A stretch of DNA of 64,000 bases, from positions 1-64,000 of the forward strand of contig DATIXQ010000026.1 in assembly GCA_035518375.1 (NCBI GenBank). Direction: 5' to 3'. The stretch's first letter is position 1. Each line of letters opens with the position of its first letter. Shown piece by piece: positions 33,411 to 40,747 of this stretch. The notes beneath the pieces are model-generated. The model made no database searches. It was not told the origin of the DNA and saw only the letters and a program-made list of their open reading frames with translations. Origin of the DNA: DATJLY01 sp035518375 (GTDB lineage Bacteria > Pseudomonadota > Alphaproteobacteria > ATCC43930 > CGMCC-115725). A program made the position numbers and the translations under genes.

Positions 33411-33590
33411 TCATGGAGCTTCTGGAGAGCCTTTAGCCTTGCGCTTGCGCTTCATCGCACGGGCGCGAGGCGTCTTGCCGACGAGTTCACTGTGCGGCTT
33501 GTAAGGAGTGGTGAGCGCGTAGCGGAGCGCACGTTCGGCGCGCCGCTGGCCTTCCTCCGAGCTGTACTCCTCGATTTTCCGTGCCGCCAT
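33411..33590 (-). CDS. small basic IS-passenger protein
   Basis: A 59-residue frame beginning MAARKIEEYSSEEGQRRAER and ending with a Lys/Arg-rich stretch MKRKRKAKG. It contains TTPYKPHSELVGKTPRARAM, which I recall as recurring beside ISXO2-like transposases, though I cannot verify this here. It sits between the transposase and the passenger gene, opposite strand, with starts 17 bp apart from the latter. No obvious ribosome-binding site. Function unknown; the N-terminus is helical and charged and could bind nucleic acid. Confidence 0.5.
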   Translation of the reverse strand: MAARKIEEYSSEEGQRRAERALRYALTTPYKPHSELVGKTPRARAMKRKRKAKGSPEAP

Positions 33591-33606
33591 TAAGGGGAAG
33601 AATAGC

Positions 33607-34272
33607 ATGGCGCAGAAAAAGGGGGCTAGAGCCGCTGATGAGGAGTTCTATCAAAAACAGGACTTCGACGGGTTCACTCGCGCGATCGGCCGAGCAATCA
33701 CTGATTGGCAGTTCGTCGAAAAAGGGCTGGGTATGCTCTTCAGAATTCTATCGGCAAGTACCAGCGAGCAAATCGCAGGAGCGATCTTTTATTCGCCGCG
33801 CGACTTCAGCCAAAAACTGACGCTCGTTCACAATGTTGCCAGATACTATTTCAGGAAAAACGCAGATTGGATGGCGGCTTGGGACGCTCTACGCCTGCGC
33901 CTCGTTGCCGAGAGTGAATTCAGAAACGCATTTGCGCACTTCTCGCTGCATGATGCATTGGACATCAATGACGAAACGGGACTGCTGGAAGGGACCATCG
34001 AGTTGCGCCCGAACTCTCTTGATCCTAATGAGCCGTTCAGGCGCCGCCGCAAAGAACTGGCTTCGATGAAAAAGGCCGAGATCGAAGCGGCTGACGAGCG
34101 CTTCCAACTCTTGTTCCTAGACTTGGCTAGGTTTCAACATGCGCTGGAGCGGCGGCAAGCGAAGCCTCCAGCACCGAGCGCGCCAAGTCCGAGAGTGAAA
34201 GACAACCAACAAGGTCACCAACGCCAGCATCCGCCAGGACGAGGACGCCCGCGTCGATCATCTCGGGAGTGA
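33607..34272 (+). CDS. IS-passenger hypothetical protein with HEPN-like R-x4-H motif
   Basis: A 221-residue frame of lower GC than its surroundings. Residues 15-175 look like an all-helical domain: FTRAIGRAITDWQFVEKGLG, then FYSPRDFSQKLTLVHNVARY, then AESEFRNAFAHFSLHD with R106-N107 and H111. R-N-x3-H inside a helix is the catalytic signature of HEPN-domain RNases and also occurs in inactive HEPN relatives. The last 45 residues are Pro/Arg/Gln-rich and antisense to the small minus-strand frame, so they may be a read-through tail. AAGGGGAAG precedes the ATG. Not a known IS1595 function. Confidence 0.55.
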   Translation: MAQKKGARAADEEFYQKQDFDGFTRAIGRAITDWQFVEKGLGMLFRILSASTSEQIAGAIFYSPRDFSQKLTLVHNVARYYFRKNADWMAAWDALRLRLVAESEFRNAFAHFSLHDALDINDETGLLEGTIELRPNSLDPNEPFRRRRKELASMKKAEIEAADERFQLLFLDLARFQHALERRQAKPPAPSAPSPRVKDNQQGHQRQHPPGRGRPRRSSRE

Positions 34273-34312
34273 TCTCGACCTCAATTCTTCGCTCGCTGAC
34301 ATTTCGAGCCAT
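34127..34312 (-). CDS. small IS-passenger hypothetical protein
   Basis: A 61-residue frame, MARNVSERRIEVEITPEMID then AGVLVLADAGVGDLVGCLSL and LARSVLEASLAAAP. It looks like a short globular protein with an EVTPEMIDAG-type opening seen in many small alphaproteobacterial and phage proteins. It overlaps the C-terminal part of the plus-strand passenger by 146 bp. No clear ribosome-binding site. Function unknown; reality uncertain. Confidence 0.4.
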   Translation of the reverse strand: MARNVSERRIEVEITPEMIDAGVLVLADAGVGDLVGCLSLSDLARSVLEASLAAAPAHVET

Positions 34313-34377
34313 TTGCGTACGTCCATGGCCACGGGCGATTCCGTCGCACTGTCAGGAACATACTACATATTGACGGG

Positions 34378-34400
34378 CCTACGTCAAGTGACTAATACCG
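34378..34400 (-). repeat. right terminal inverted repeat of the IS1595 element
   Basis: Complement of the left end at 32,382-32,404 with two differences in 23 positions. Confidence 0.85.
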
Positions 34401-34408
34401 TAGAAAAC
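34401..34408. repeat. target-site duplication, right copy
   Basis: TAGAAAAC, identical to 32,374-32,381. Confidence 0.9.
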
Positions 34409-34500
34409 GGTCATAGAGCTTTGGGCCGCAAGATATGCGATTTGACGGAACGAACCCATTTTTCCATGTAGGATCGCTGCGAGCTTCCGGGGAGCGGTGA

Positions 34501-35868
34501 ATGGCCAGGTTCGACTTCGATCTTTTCACGCTCGGCGCCGGCTCGGGCGGCGTTGCGGGCTCGCGCCGGGCGGGCTCCTACGGCGCCAAGGTCGCGATCT
34601 GCGAGGACAGCCGCGTCGGCGGCACCTGCGTCATGCGCGGCTGCGTGCCGAAGAAGCTCCTCGTCTACGGCGTACAGTTCGCCGACGCCTTTGCCGACGC
34701 CGCGGGCTATGGCTGGCACGTGTCGCCCCCGACGCACGATTGGGGCGCGCTCGTCGCGGCGAAGAACCGCGAACTTGACCGGCTCGAAGGCATCTACCAC
34801 AAGCTCCTCTCCGACAGCGGCGTGAAGCTCGTGCTCGGGCGCGGCCGCGTCGTCGATCCGCACACGGTCGAAGTCGACGGCAAATCCTACACCGCGCGGC
34901 ACATCATGGTCGCGACCGGCGGCCATCCGGTGATGCCGGCGATCCCCGGCATCGAGCACGCCATCAGCTCGAACGAAGCCTTGGAGCTGCCGCGCCTGCC
35001 GCGCCGCGCCATCGTCGTCGGCGGCGGCTATATCGCGGTCGAGTTCGCCGGCATCTTCGCGACCGCTGGCGCGGAGGTGACGATCGTCATTCGCGGCGAG
35101 GAATTGCTGCGCGGCTTCGACGACGACGTGCGCGTGAGCCTGGCGCAGGAGTTGCGCCAGCGCGGCCTCACGATCCGCGCACGCACCGAGCTTGCGCGCA
35201 TCGAGAAGCGCGGGGAGTCCTTCGTTGCCTACACGACCGCGGGCGACGAGATCGGCGCCGACGTCGTGCTTTATGCCACGGGGCGCAAGCCCAACACGCG
35301 CGGCCTCGGGCTCGAGGAGCTTGGCATCGACATGAACGAGGTGGGCGCGGTCGCGGTTGACGAATGGCAGCGCACGTCGGTGCCGCACATCTATGCCGTC
35401 GGCGACGTCACCGACCGGCTCAATCTCACGCCGGTGGCGATCGCGGAGGGCCGCGCCATCGCCGAGACGCTCTTCAACAACAATCCGATCAAGGTCGATC
35501 ACGCCAACGTCGCAACGGCCGTGTTCAGCCAGCCGCCGGTCGGCTGCGTCGGTCTCACCGAGCGCCAGGCACGCCAGAGGCATCGCGTCGACATCTATCG
35601 CACGCGTTTCCGGCCGATGAAGCACACGATCTCGGGGCGCGAGGAGCGCACCATGATGAAGCTCATCGTCGACCGCGAAAACGATCGCGTGCTCGGCTGC
35701 CACATGGTTGGCGCCGACGCGCCGGAGATAACGCAAGGGTTGGCGATCGCGTTGAAGTGCGGCGCGACAAAGAAGCAGTTCGATCAAACGATCGGAATTC
35801 ATCCGACCGCGGCCGAAGAGTTCGTCACCATGCGCGACGAGGTGCCGGATCCCGTTCCCGCAGAATGA
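34501..35868 (+). CDS. gor: glutathione-disulfide reductase
   Basis: A 455-residue NADPH-dependent flavoprotein keeping glutathione reduced. The FAD site shows DLFTLGAGSGGVAGSRRAG; the redox disulfide is in GGTCVMRGCVPKKLLVYG near residue 40. The NADPH domain has VVGGGYIAVEFAGIFATAGA, followed by IVIRGEELLRGFDDDVR; the Arg residues are those expected for NADPH. The C-terminal dimerisation His-Glu is in IGIHPTAAEEFVTMRDE. The start at 34501 follows GGGGAGCGGTGA. The IS1595 right end lies 100 bp upstream, so the element may have changed its promoter region. Confidence 0.95.
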   Translation: MARFDFDLFTLGAGSGGVAGSRRAGSYGAKVAICEDSRVGGTCVMRGCVPKKLLVYGVQFADAFADAAGYGWHVSPPTHDWGALVAAKNRELDRLEGIYHKLLSDSGVKLVLGRGRVVDPHTVEVDGKSYTARHIMVATGGHPVMPAIPGIEHAISSNEALELPRLPRRAIVVGGGYIAVEFAGIFATAGAEVTIVIRGEELLRGFDDDVRVSLAQELRQRGLTIRARTELARIEKRGESFVAYTTAGDEIGADVVLYATGRKPNTRGLGLEELGIDMNEVGAVAVDEWQRTSVPHIYAVGDVTDRLNLTPVAIAEGRAIAETLFNNNPIKVDHANVATAVFSQPPVGCVGLTERQARQRHRVDIYRTRFRPMKHTISGREERTMMKLIVDRENDRVLGCHMVGADAPEITQGLAIALKCGATKKQFDQTIGIHPTAAEEFVTMRDEVPDPVPAE

Positions 35869-35892
35869 CCCAAAAGGGTTGGGCCGAGTCCC

Positions 35893-35921
35893 TTGCAACT
35901 TTTGCGGACGGGGCATACATA
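35893..35921 (+). promoter_or_regulatory. predicted promoter of the cold-shock gene
   Basis: TTGCAA (35893-35898), 17-bp spacer, TACATA (35916-35921). Transcription from here would give a leader of about 130 nt before the ATG at 36057, a length typical of cold-shock genes. Confidence 0.5.
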
Positions 35922-36056
35922 GGACCATCGAACTTCGTGGGTTCGGGCTGCTCTTCCTTGCCTCTCGCAGGCCCGGACCTGCTCTCCGACATTCCACGAA
36001 AAAGTTTGATGTGTTCGCGCAATCCCGCGTGGACGCACTCGGTCTAGGAACTATCG

Positions 36057-36266
36057 ATGTCGACAGGAACCGTAAAGTGGTTCAACGCCCAAAAGGGCTA
36101 CGGGTTTATTCAGCCGGAGGACGGGTCAAAGGACGTGTTTGTGCATATTTCGGCCGTCGAACGCGCGGGGCTCGCAAATCTCCGCGAGGGCCAGAAAGTC
36201 AGCTACGACGTCGAGCGCGACAATCGCAGCGGAAAAGTGGCGGCCTGCAATCTGCGCGCCGTCTGA
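36057..36266 (+). CDS. cspA: cold-shock protein (CspA family)
   Basis: A 69-residue single-strand nucleic-acid-binding protein with an OB fold. RNP1 is KGYGFIQP near residue 14 and RNP2 is VFVHISAVE near residue 27; TGTVKWFNAQ opens the domain. Such proteins melt RNA structure and help translation at low temperature or in stationary phase. AGGAACTATCG precedes the ATG. The long upstream leader holds several GC-rich complementary stretches but no structure I can name. The 192 bp after the stop contain no gene I can support. Confidence 0.96.
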   Translation: MSTGTVKWFNAQKGYGFIQPEDGSKDVFVHISAVERAGLANLREGQKVSYDVERDNRSGKVAACNLRAV

Positions 36267-36458
36267 TTGATTTGGCGAGAGGGGCGGCCTGCGCGGGTCA
36301 CCCCTCCGCATATTCTCCGACCCCGTTCCGGCCCCTCTGCCCTTTCGTGATTCCGCGGAGCGACGCGGTGCGCCCACGCGCGCGGGCGCGAGATGACACG
36401 CGCCCTCACTTCTGAAGCGTAAGTGATTCCACGGCGCGCGTGATGCGCGTGCCGCCGC

Positions 36459-36701
36459 TCAGTCGGTGAAGCGCCAGCTTCCATCCGGCTGGCGGCAGGC
36501 CGTCGCTGTCGCCTGCTGTTCCTTGCCGCCGATCGTCACGCTCCTTTGCACCGCGCGGCAATCGGGCGCCGCCGGCATGACCGCCGCGATCGGCGGCAGC
36601 ACGTTGCCGCTCGCGTCGTAGAGGTTGGGGTCATAGCGCCCCGACGGCGCCGCGGCACACGCGGTGAGCAGCAGCGCCGACAACAGCGCAAGACCTCGCA
36701 T
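36459..36701 (-). CDS. small lipoprotein
   Basis: An 80-residue predicted lipoprotein: signal and lipobox MRGLALLSALLLTAC with Cys15 as the lipidated residue. The rest contains PSGRYDPNLYDASGNVLPPI, one disulfide-capable Cys pair (DCRAVQRSV and TACRQPDGSWRFTD). The C-terminal CRQPDGSWR text resembles the tail of rickettsial 17-kDa/RT0821 surface antigens. It starts eight bases after the stop of the binding protein with TAAGGA upstream, so the two are co-transcribed. Confidence 0.75.
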   Translation of the reverse strand: MRGLALLSALLLTACAAAPSGRYDPNLYDASGNVLPPIAAVMPAAPDCRAVQRSVTIGGKEQQATATACRQPDGSWRFTD

Positions 36702-36709
36702 GGCGATCC

Positions 36710-37909
36710 TTACTGGCCCAGGGGAATGCCGGTGAGCTTGCTCACGGGCGTCCAATCCTTGGCCGCTCGGTCCCACCGTACGACGATGGCGTTGTTGAGG
36801 TCGAGCCCGCGCTGCTTCACTCGCGCAAAATTGTAGATGCCGTCGATCCCGGCATAGCCTTGCAGATTCTCGAGATAGTCGTGGAGCTGCTCGGCGCTCG
36901 CGCCGGGCGGCAGCTTGTTGAGCGCGGCGATGACGATCCGCACCGTATCCCAGCCGATGTCGGCGCTGGCGTCGGTATGAAGGCCGGCGGCGCTCATCGC
37001 GGCGAAGAATTTGCGCTGCTCCGCGAGCACCGGCTCGGGAAGGTCAGTGCTGGCGCTGCCATGCGCGGCCCAGGCCGAGACGCCGAAGAAGAGCTGGCTC
37101 GGCAGGAACGCGGCGTATTCCGTCATCTGACCGTAGGTCATGTTGCTGCCGGAGGCCGCGGTCGGTAGGTCGAGCCCGGCCTGGACGAGGGCGCGGAACA
37201 CGGTGGCGCCGGCGGCGGCTGTCGCCCAGCTCACCACCACGTTGGGCTTCTGCGCTGCGATGCGGGCGATCTGCGCCGTGATGCCGACATCGGCCGGATT
37301 GAAATACTCCTGCGCGACGAGTTGCATGTCTTTGAACTCCGGCTCCTTGATGAGCCCGCTGATCGCCTTGTCGGCGTCCTGGCCCGAGGCGTCGGTCGTG
37401 GTGATGAGCGCCACGCGCTTCCAGCCCTTGGCCTGAAAGAAGCGGAGGAGCGCGTGCTGCTGGTCGCGCGAGGCGATCTGCGAGGTGAACTCGTAGCCGC
37501 CGTCCTTCGGGCGCACGCTCGGCGAGAAGCAATAATGCACCGGTCCGTTCTGCATGAGCGGCGTCATCGCGTTGCAGATGCCGGAAATGGTCGAGCCGAA
37601 TACGACGGGCGGATGGTTCGCGATGATCTCCGTCGTGAGCTGCACCGCCGTTTGCGGGCTCGTCTGGTCGTCGTGGAAGACGAAGTGAATGGGCTTGCCG
37701 TGGAGACCGCCCTCTTCGTTGATCATCTTCTCCGTTACCTCGATGTTCTTCTTCTGCGTGCCGCCGAGGAAGGCGCCGCCGCCGGTCAGGGGCTCGAGCA
37801 CGTCGAACGTGCTCGGGTCTTCGGCGGCGCGCGCGGGCCCGCCGAGCGCGAGCGCGGCGGCGAACGCGGCTGCGGCGGTGCATGCGATATGGGCGATCAT
37901 TCTGGTCAC
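36710..37909 (-). CDS. ABC transporter substrate-binding protein (branched-chain amino acid type)
   Basis: A 399-residue periplasmic binding protein of the Peripla_BP_6 family. Signal peptide: IAHIACTAAAAFAAALALGG then PARA. The mature part shows FDVLEPLTGGGAFLGGTQKK, GGLHGKPIHFVFHDDQTSPQ, VVFGSTISGICNAMTPLMQN and KGWKRVALITTTDASGQDAD. The GTG at 37909 is chosen because AAGGAGGGAGAC precedes it closely. No permease or ATPase genes are adjacent. It follows the MmgE/PrpD gene by 31 bp, suggesting that it binds the substrate of that pathway, which is not known. Confidence 0.9.
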   Translation of the reverse strand: MTRMIAHIACTAAAAFAAALALGGPARAAEDPSTFDVLEPLTGGGAFLGGTQKKNIEVTEKMINEEGGLHGKPIHFVFHDDQTSPQTAVQLTTEIIANHPPVVFGSTISGICNAMTPLMQNGPVHYCFSPSVRPKDGGYEFTSQIASRDQQHALLRFFQAKGWKRVALITTTDASGQDADKAISGLIKEPEFKDMQLVAQEYFNPADVGITAQIARIAAQKPNVVVSWATAAAGATVFRALVQAGLDLPTAASGSNMTYGQMTEYAAFLPSQLFFGVSAWAAHGSASTDLPEPVLAEQRKFFAAMSAAGLHTDASADIGWDTVRIVIAALNKLPPGASAEQLHDYLENLQGYAGIDGIYNFARVKQRGLDLNNAIVVRWDRAAKDWTPVSKLTGIPLGQ

Positions 37910-37940
37910 GTCTCCCTCCTTCTTTTCCTTCTCGGCGAGT

Positions 37941-39281
37941 TTAGTCGCCAATGGCAAGGCCATCGAGCACGCGAGCCACGCTCGGCGCGCGCTCGACGCG
38001 CCAGAGGCCGTCGAGCACGGACGCGGCGCGCTCCTCGCCCAGCACGGGCCCGGCGAGGCTCAGGAATTTCGCCGAAATCTCGCCGTCGTCCATCTTGTTC
38101 TGCGCATGGCCGCGCGGGTTGATGATCTCGATCGTGTGACTTGCGCCGCCTCGGCGCCGGACGTTCGCGCGCAGGATCACCCGGCCCGGATAGACTTTGT
38201 CGATCTCATCATCCTTCGCCACCGAGATTTTCTCCATGAGCGGACGCACAGCCGGGTCGAGATAGGCCTTCTCGTCGAACGAGCGCACGCTGATCGTGCC
38301 ATCGATAAGGGCGCGCGCGAAGATATAGGGCATGGAATGATCGGCGGTCTCGCGCGTCTTCGGGTCCCATTTTGCGGGCTCGCTGCCGATCTCGTGCCAG
38401 ATCGGCGTGGCGGTCCTTATGTCGATCGCCCCGATCTCGGCCACCGGCATGGTCTTTCTCAGCTCGAGCGCCGCCCACACGGCGGCCTGCGCGCCGTTCT
38501 CGACCGGCCAGTATTTGAGTCCGATCGTGTCGGTGAGGAACGGGCCGAAGGGCTGGGGCGCGAACGCGCCGCCCGCCTGCTCGAAGACGCCGTGCCGCCC
38601 GGTGAAGGCGGCGGCGGGCCCGGTCATGCCCTCGGCCGCGAGCAGCACCAGGAACATGGCATTGCGCACGGCGAACGCCGTCGCCGCCCCCTTCCACAGC
38701 GACAGCTCGCCCGCGCGCGTGACGCGCGGCGGCAGGCTGCCGACAGCGCTCAATGCCACGGCATGTGCGATCTGATTCTCCGGGAGGCGCAGCATATGGG
38801 CTGCGCCCGCCGCGGCGGCGATGCCGATGGCGAAGCCCTGGTCCCAGCCGCGCTCGCGCAGTCGCGCCGCGCCGATGAGGCGCGCCGCCGTCTCGTAGGC
38901 GACGATCATGCCGGACAGGAGGCGGGTACCGTCCGAGCGCGCGAGCTCGGCCGCGGCCAGGACCGCGCCAAGCGCGTCGCTCGGGTGGCCGCCATGCACC
39001 GTGTCGTTGAAGTCGAGATAGCGGATCATGGCGGTCGTCACGAAGGCGGCGGTGTCGGCCGCCATCGGCGTCCGCGCGCCGAGGCTGCGAGCCGCGCGCG
39101 CGGCCGCGCCTCCGGCGCCGATGCGCCGGCCCATCGCGGCGGCCGTGCAATCATGCCCGCCAAGGCCGCAGGCGAGGCTGTCGACGAGATGGCGCTTTGT
39201 GGCATGGACCGTCTCGGCCGGCGCCGCCGCAAGCTCGAAGCGCGCCGCATTGCCGGCGATGGCGGCGATGATCTCGTCCAT
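37941..39281 (-). CDS. MmgE/PrpD family protein
   Basis: A 446-residue member of the family that includes 2-methylcitrate dehydratase, cis-aconitate decarboxylase and iminodisuccinate epimerase. Typical text: HATKRHLVDSLACGLGGHDC near residue 30, IRYLDFNDTVHGGHPSDALG near residue 90, FAIGIAAAAGAAHMLRLPEN, GLKYWPVENGAQAAVWAALE and TPIWHEIGSEPAKWDPKTRE. The start at 39281 has GCGGAGGTCGGGCC upstream. No other methylcitrate-cycle gene is near, so propionate catabolism is not implied. First gene of a unit with the binding protein and lipoprotein. Confidence 0.9.
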   Translation of the reverse strand: MDEIIAAIAGNAARFELAAAPAETVHATKRHLVDSLACGLGGHDCTAAAMGRRIGAGGAAARAARSLGARTPMAADTAAFVTTAMIRYLDFNDTVHGGHPSDALGAVLAAAELARSDGTRLLSGMIVAYETAARLIGAARLRERGWDQGFAIGIAAAAGAAHMLRLPENQIAHAVALSAVGSLPPRVTRAGELSLWKGAATAFAVRNAMFLVLLAAEGMTGPAAAFTGRHGVFEQAGGAFAPQPFGPFLTDTIGLKYWPVENGAQAAVWAALELRKTMPVAEIGAIDIRTATPIWHEIGSEPAKWDPKTRETADHSMPYIFARALIDGTISVRSFDEKAYLDPAVRPLMEKISVAKDDEIDKVYPGRVILRANVRRRGGASHTIEIINPRGHAQNKMDDGEISAKFLSLAGPVLGEERAASVLDGLWRVERAPSVARVLDGLAIGD

Positions 39282-39446
39282 GGCCCGACCTCCGCCCGCG
39301 ATCATATCGGAGATGCGAAGTTCCGGGCGAGGCGGTCGCGGATCGGGGCGGCGGGGCTCCGGTAACTAAACTGAGACCGTGCCGGGGTGTCGCGTCGCTT
39401 GTTTTCCGTGCGGGAATTGCCGACAATCGCGCCCCGTGGGGACAGC

Positions 39447-39782
39447 TTGATCGAGATCACGGAAAAGCGCGACGGAGCCGTCATCGTGTTGCAGCCGTCG
39501 GGGCGCATCGACAACGACACCAGCATCGCCTTTCAGGACCGGCTGCTGCAGGTGATCGGCCATGGCACCACGCTCGTCGATTTCACCGGCGTCGAGTTCA
39601 TCTCGAGCGCCGGGCTTGCCGCGCTGATGACGGCAGCAAAGCAGGCCAAGGCGGCAAAGGTCGGCCTCGCCTGCGCCGCGCTTAATTCCGTTGTCCAGGA
39701 AATCTTCGCCATCAGCCGCTTCTCGCGCGTCGTGCCGGTCTATGCCACCGCGGCCGAGGGCGTTGCCGCGCTCAAGGGCTAG
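39447..39782 (+). CDS. STAS-domain anti-anti-sigma factor
   Basis: A 111-residue single STAS domain of the SpoIIAA/RsbV type. The strand-helix pattern starts IEITEKRDGAVIVLQPSGRI and the regulated site is VDFTGVEFISSAGLAALMTA, where the Ser in ISSAGL would be phosphorylated by a partner kinase. Start is uncertain: TTG at 39447 with GGGGACAGC upstream gives normal length; a GTG at 39387 is also open. It is followed by the MBL protein (5-bp gap) and the PP2C phosphatase, and the RsbW-like kinase lies 4 kb away, giving a partner-switching set. Confidence 0.88.
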   Translation: MIEITEKRDGAVIVLQPSGRIDNDTSIAFQDRLLQVIGHGTTLVDFTGVEFISSAGLAALMTAAKQAKAAKVGLACAALNSVVQEIFAISRFSRVVPVYATAAEGVAALKG

Positions 39783-39787
39783 GGGTC

Positions 39788-40747
39788 ATGCTCGTCCGTT
39801 TCTGGGGAACCCGCGGGTCGCTGCCGGCGCCGATCGACCGCAACGCCGTGCGCGAGAAGGTCCGCGCGGCCGTGCTCGCGGCACAGGGGCGCAGCTTCGA
39901 CGGGCCGGAGAGCGTCGACCGTTTCCTCGACAACGAGCTGCCGTTCGCAGCGGCCGCGACCTATGGCGGCAATTCGAGCTGCGTCGAGATCGCGGGGACG
40001 AGCGACGAATATGTGCTGTGCGACCTCGGCACCGGCGTGCGCGAGTTCGGCCTCAGGGTGCTGCACGACAAGGGACCGGCGACGAAATTGCGCTTTAACG
40101 TCTTCCTGTCGCATGTGCACTGGGACCACATCATGGGGTTCCCGTTTTTTCCCTCGGCCTACATTCCCGGCAACGTCATCCGCATCCACGGCTGCCACAA
40201 GGTGTTGCGCGAGGCGCTCGAGCGGCAGCAGTCCGACCCATGCTTTCCGGTCGATTTCCGCAATCTCGGCGCGACCATCGAGTTCGTCGAGCTAGAGCCC
40301 GACCGCAGCTACGACATCGCCGGCATGAAGGTGAAACCGATCCTGCAGTACCACGCCGGTGATTCTTTTGGCTACCGCTTCGAGCACGCCGGCAAAGCCG
40401 TTGTCTACTCGACCGATTGCGAACACAAATTCCAGGTGCTCGACGAGAGCTATCCGTTCGTCGCCTTCTTCCGCAATGCCGATCTCCTCGTCTTCGACTC
40501 TATGTATTCCCTCGCCGATTCGATCTCGGTGAAGGAGGATTGGGGCCATTCGAGCAATATGGTCGCCGTCGAGCTTGCGCAGATGGCGGGCGTCAAACAC
40601 CTCGTCATGTTTCATCACGAGCCCATCTTCGACGATCGCACGATCGACACGATCCTCGCCGAGACGCGGCGTTATGAGGAGCTGAGCCGCAACGGCGCGA
40701 AGCTGACGGTGAGCTCCGCCTACGACGGGCTCGAGATTGTCGTCTGA
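39788..40747 (+). CDS. MBL fold metallo-hydrolase
   Basis: A 319-residue metallo-beta-lactamase fold protein. FWGTRGSLPAP opens it, then TYGGNSSCVEI, CDLGTGVREFG and the metal site LSHVHWDHIMGFPFF (HxHxDH). A third ligand set is in STDCEHKFQVLD and the last His in VMFHHEPIFDD. This group includes phosphodiesterases and RNase Z relatives; the nucleotide or other substrate is not known. It lies between the STAS gene and the CHASE2-PP2C gene, overlapping the latter by 11 bp, so it is likely part of the same signalling pathway. Confidence 0.88.
   Translation: MLVRFWGTRGSLPAPIDRNAVREKVRAAVLAAQGRSFDGPESVDRFLDNELPFAAAATYGGNSSCVEIAGTSDEYVLCDLGTGVREFGLRVLHDKGPATKLRFNVFLSHVHWDHIMGFPFFPSAYIPGNVIRIHGCHKVLREALERQQSDPCFPVDFRNLGATIEFVELEPDRSYDIAGMKVKPILQYHAGDSFGYRFEHAGKAVVYSTDCEHKFQVLDESYPFVAFFRNADLLVFDSMYSLADSISVKEDWGHSSNMVAVELAQMAGVKHLVMFHHEPIFDDRTIDTILAETRRYEELSRNGAKLTVSSAYDGLEIVV

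Larger units (their letters stand above)
32382..34400 (+). mobile_element. IS1595-family insertion element with passenger genes (2019 bp)
   Basis: The element is bounded by terminal inverted repeats whose outer bases read CGGAATTAGTCACTTGACAT on the left (from 32,382) and CGGTATTAGTCACTTGACGT on the right (complement, from 34,400). An 8-bp duplication TAGAAAAC flanks both ends, the size expected for IS1595. Inside are a plus-strand transposase (32,452-33,390), a plus-strand hypothetical protein (33,607-34,272) and two small minus-strand frames. The passenger part has visibly lower GC than the host genes. Intact ends, intact transposase and a perfect duplication point to recent insertion. Confidence 0.93.

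Noticed and set aside
36279..36306. Terminator after the cold-shock gene
   Set aside because: A 6-bp GAGGGG/CCCCTC stem with a 16-nt loop and no T-run is too weak to call.
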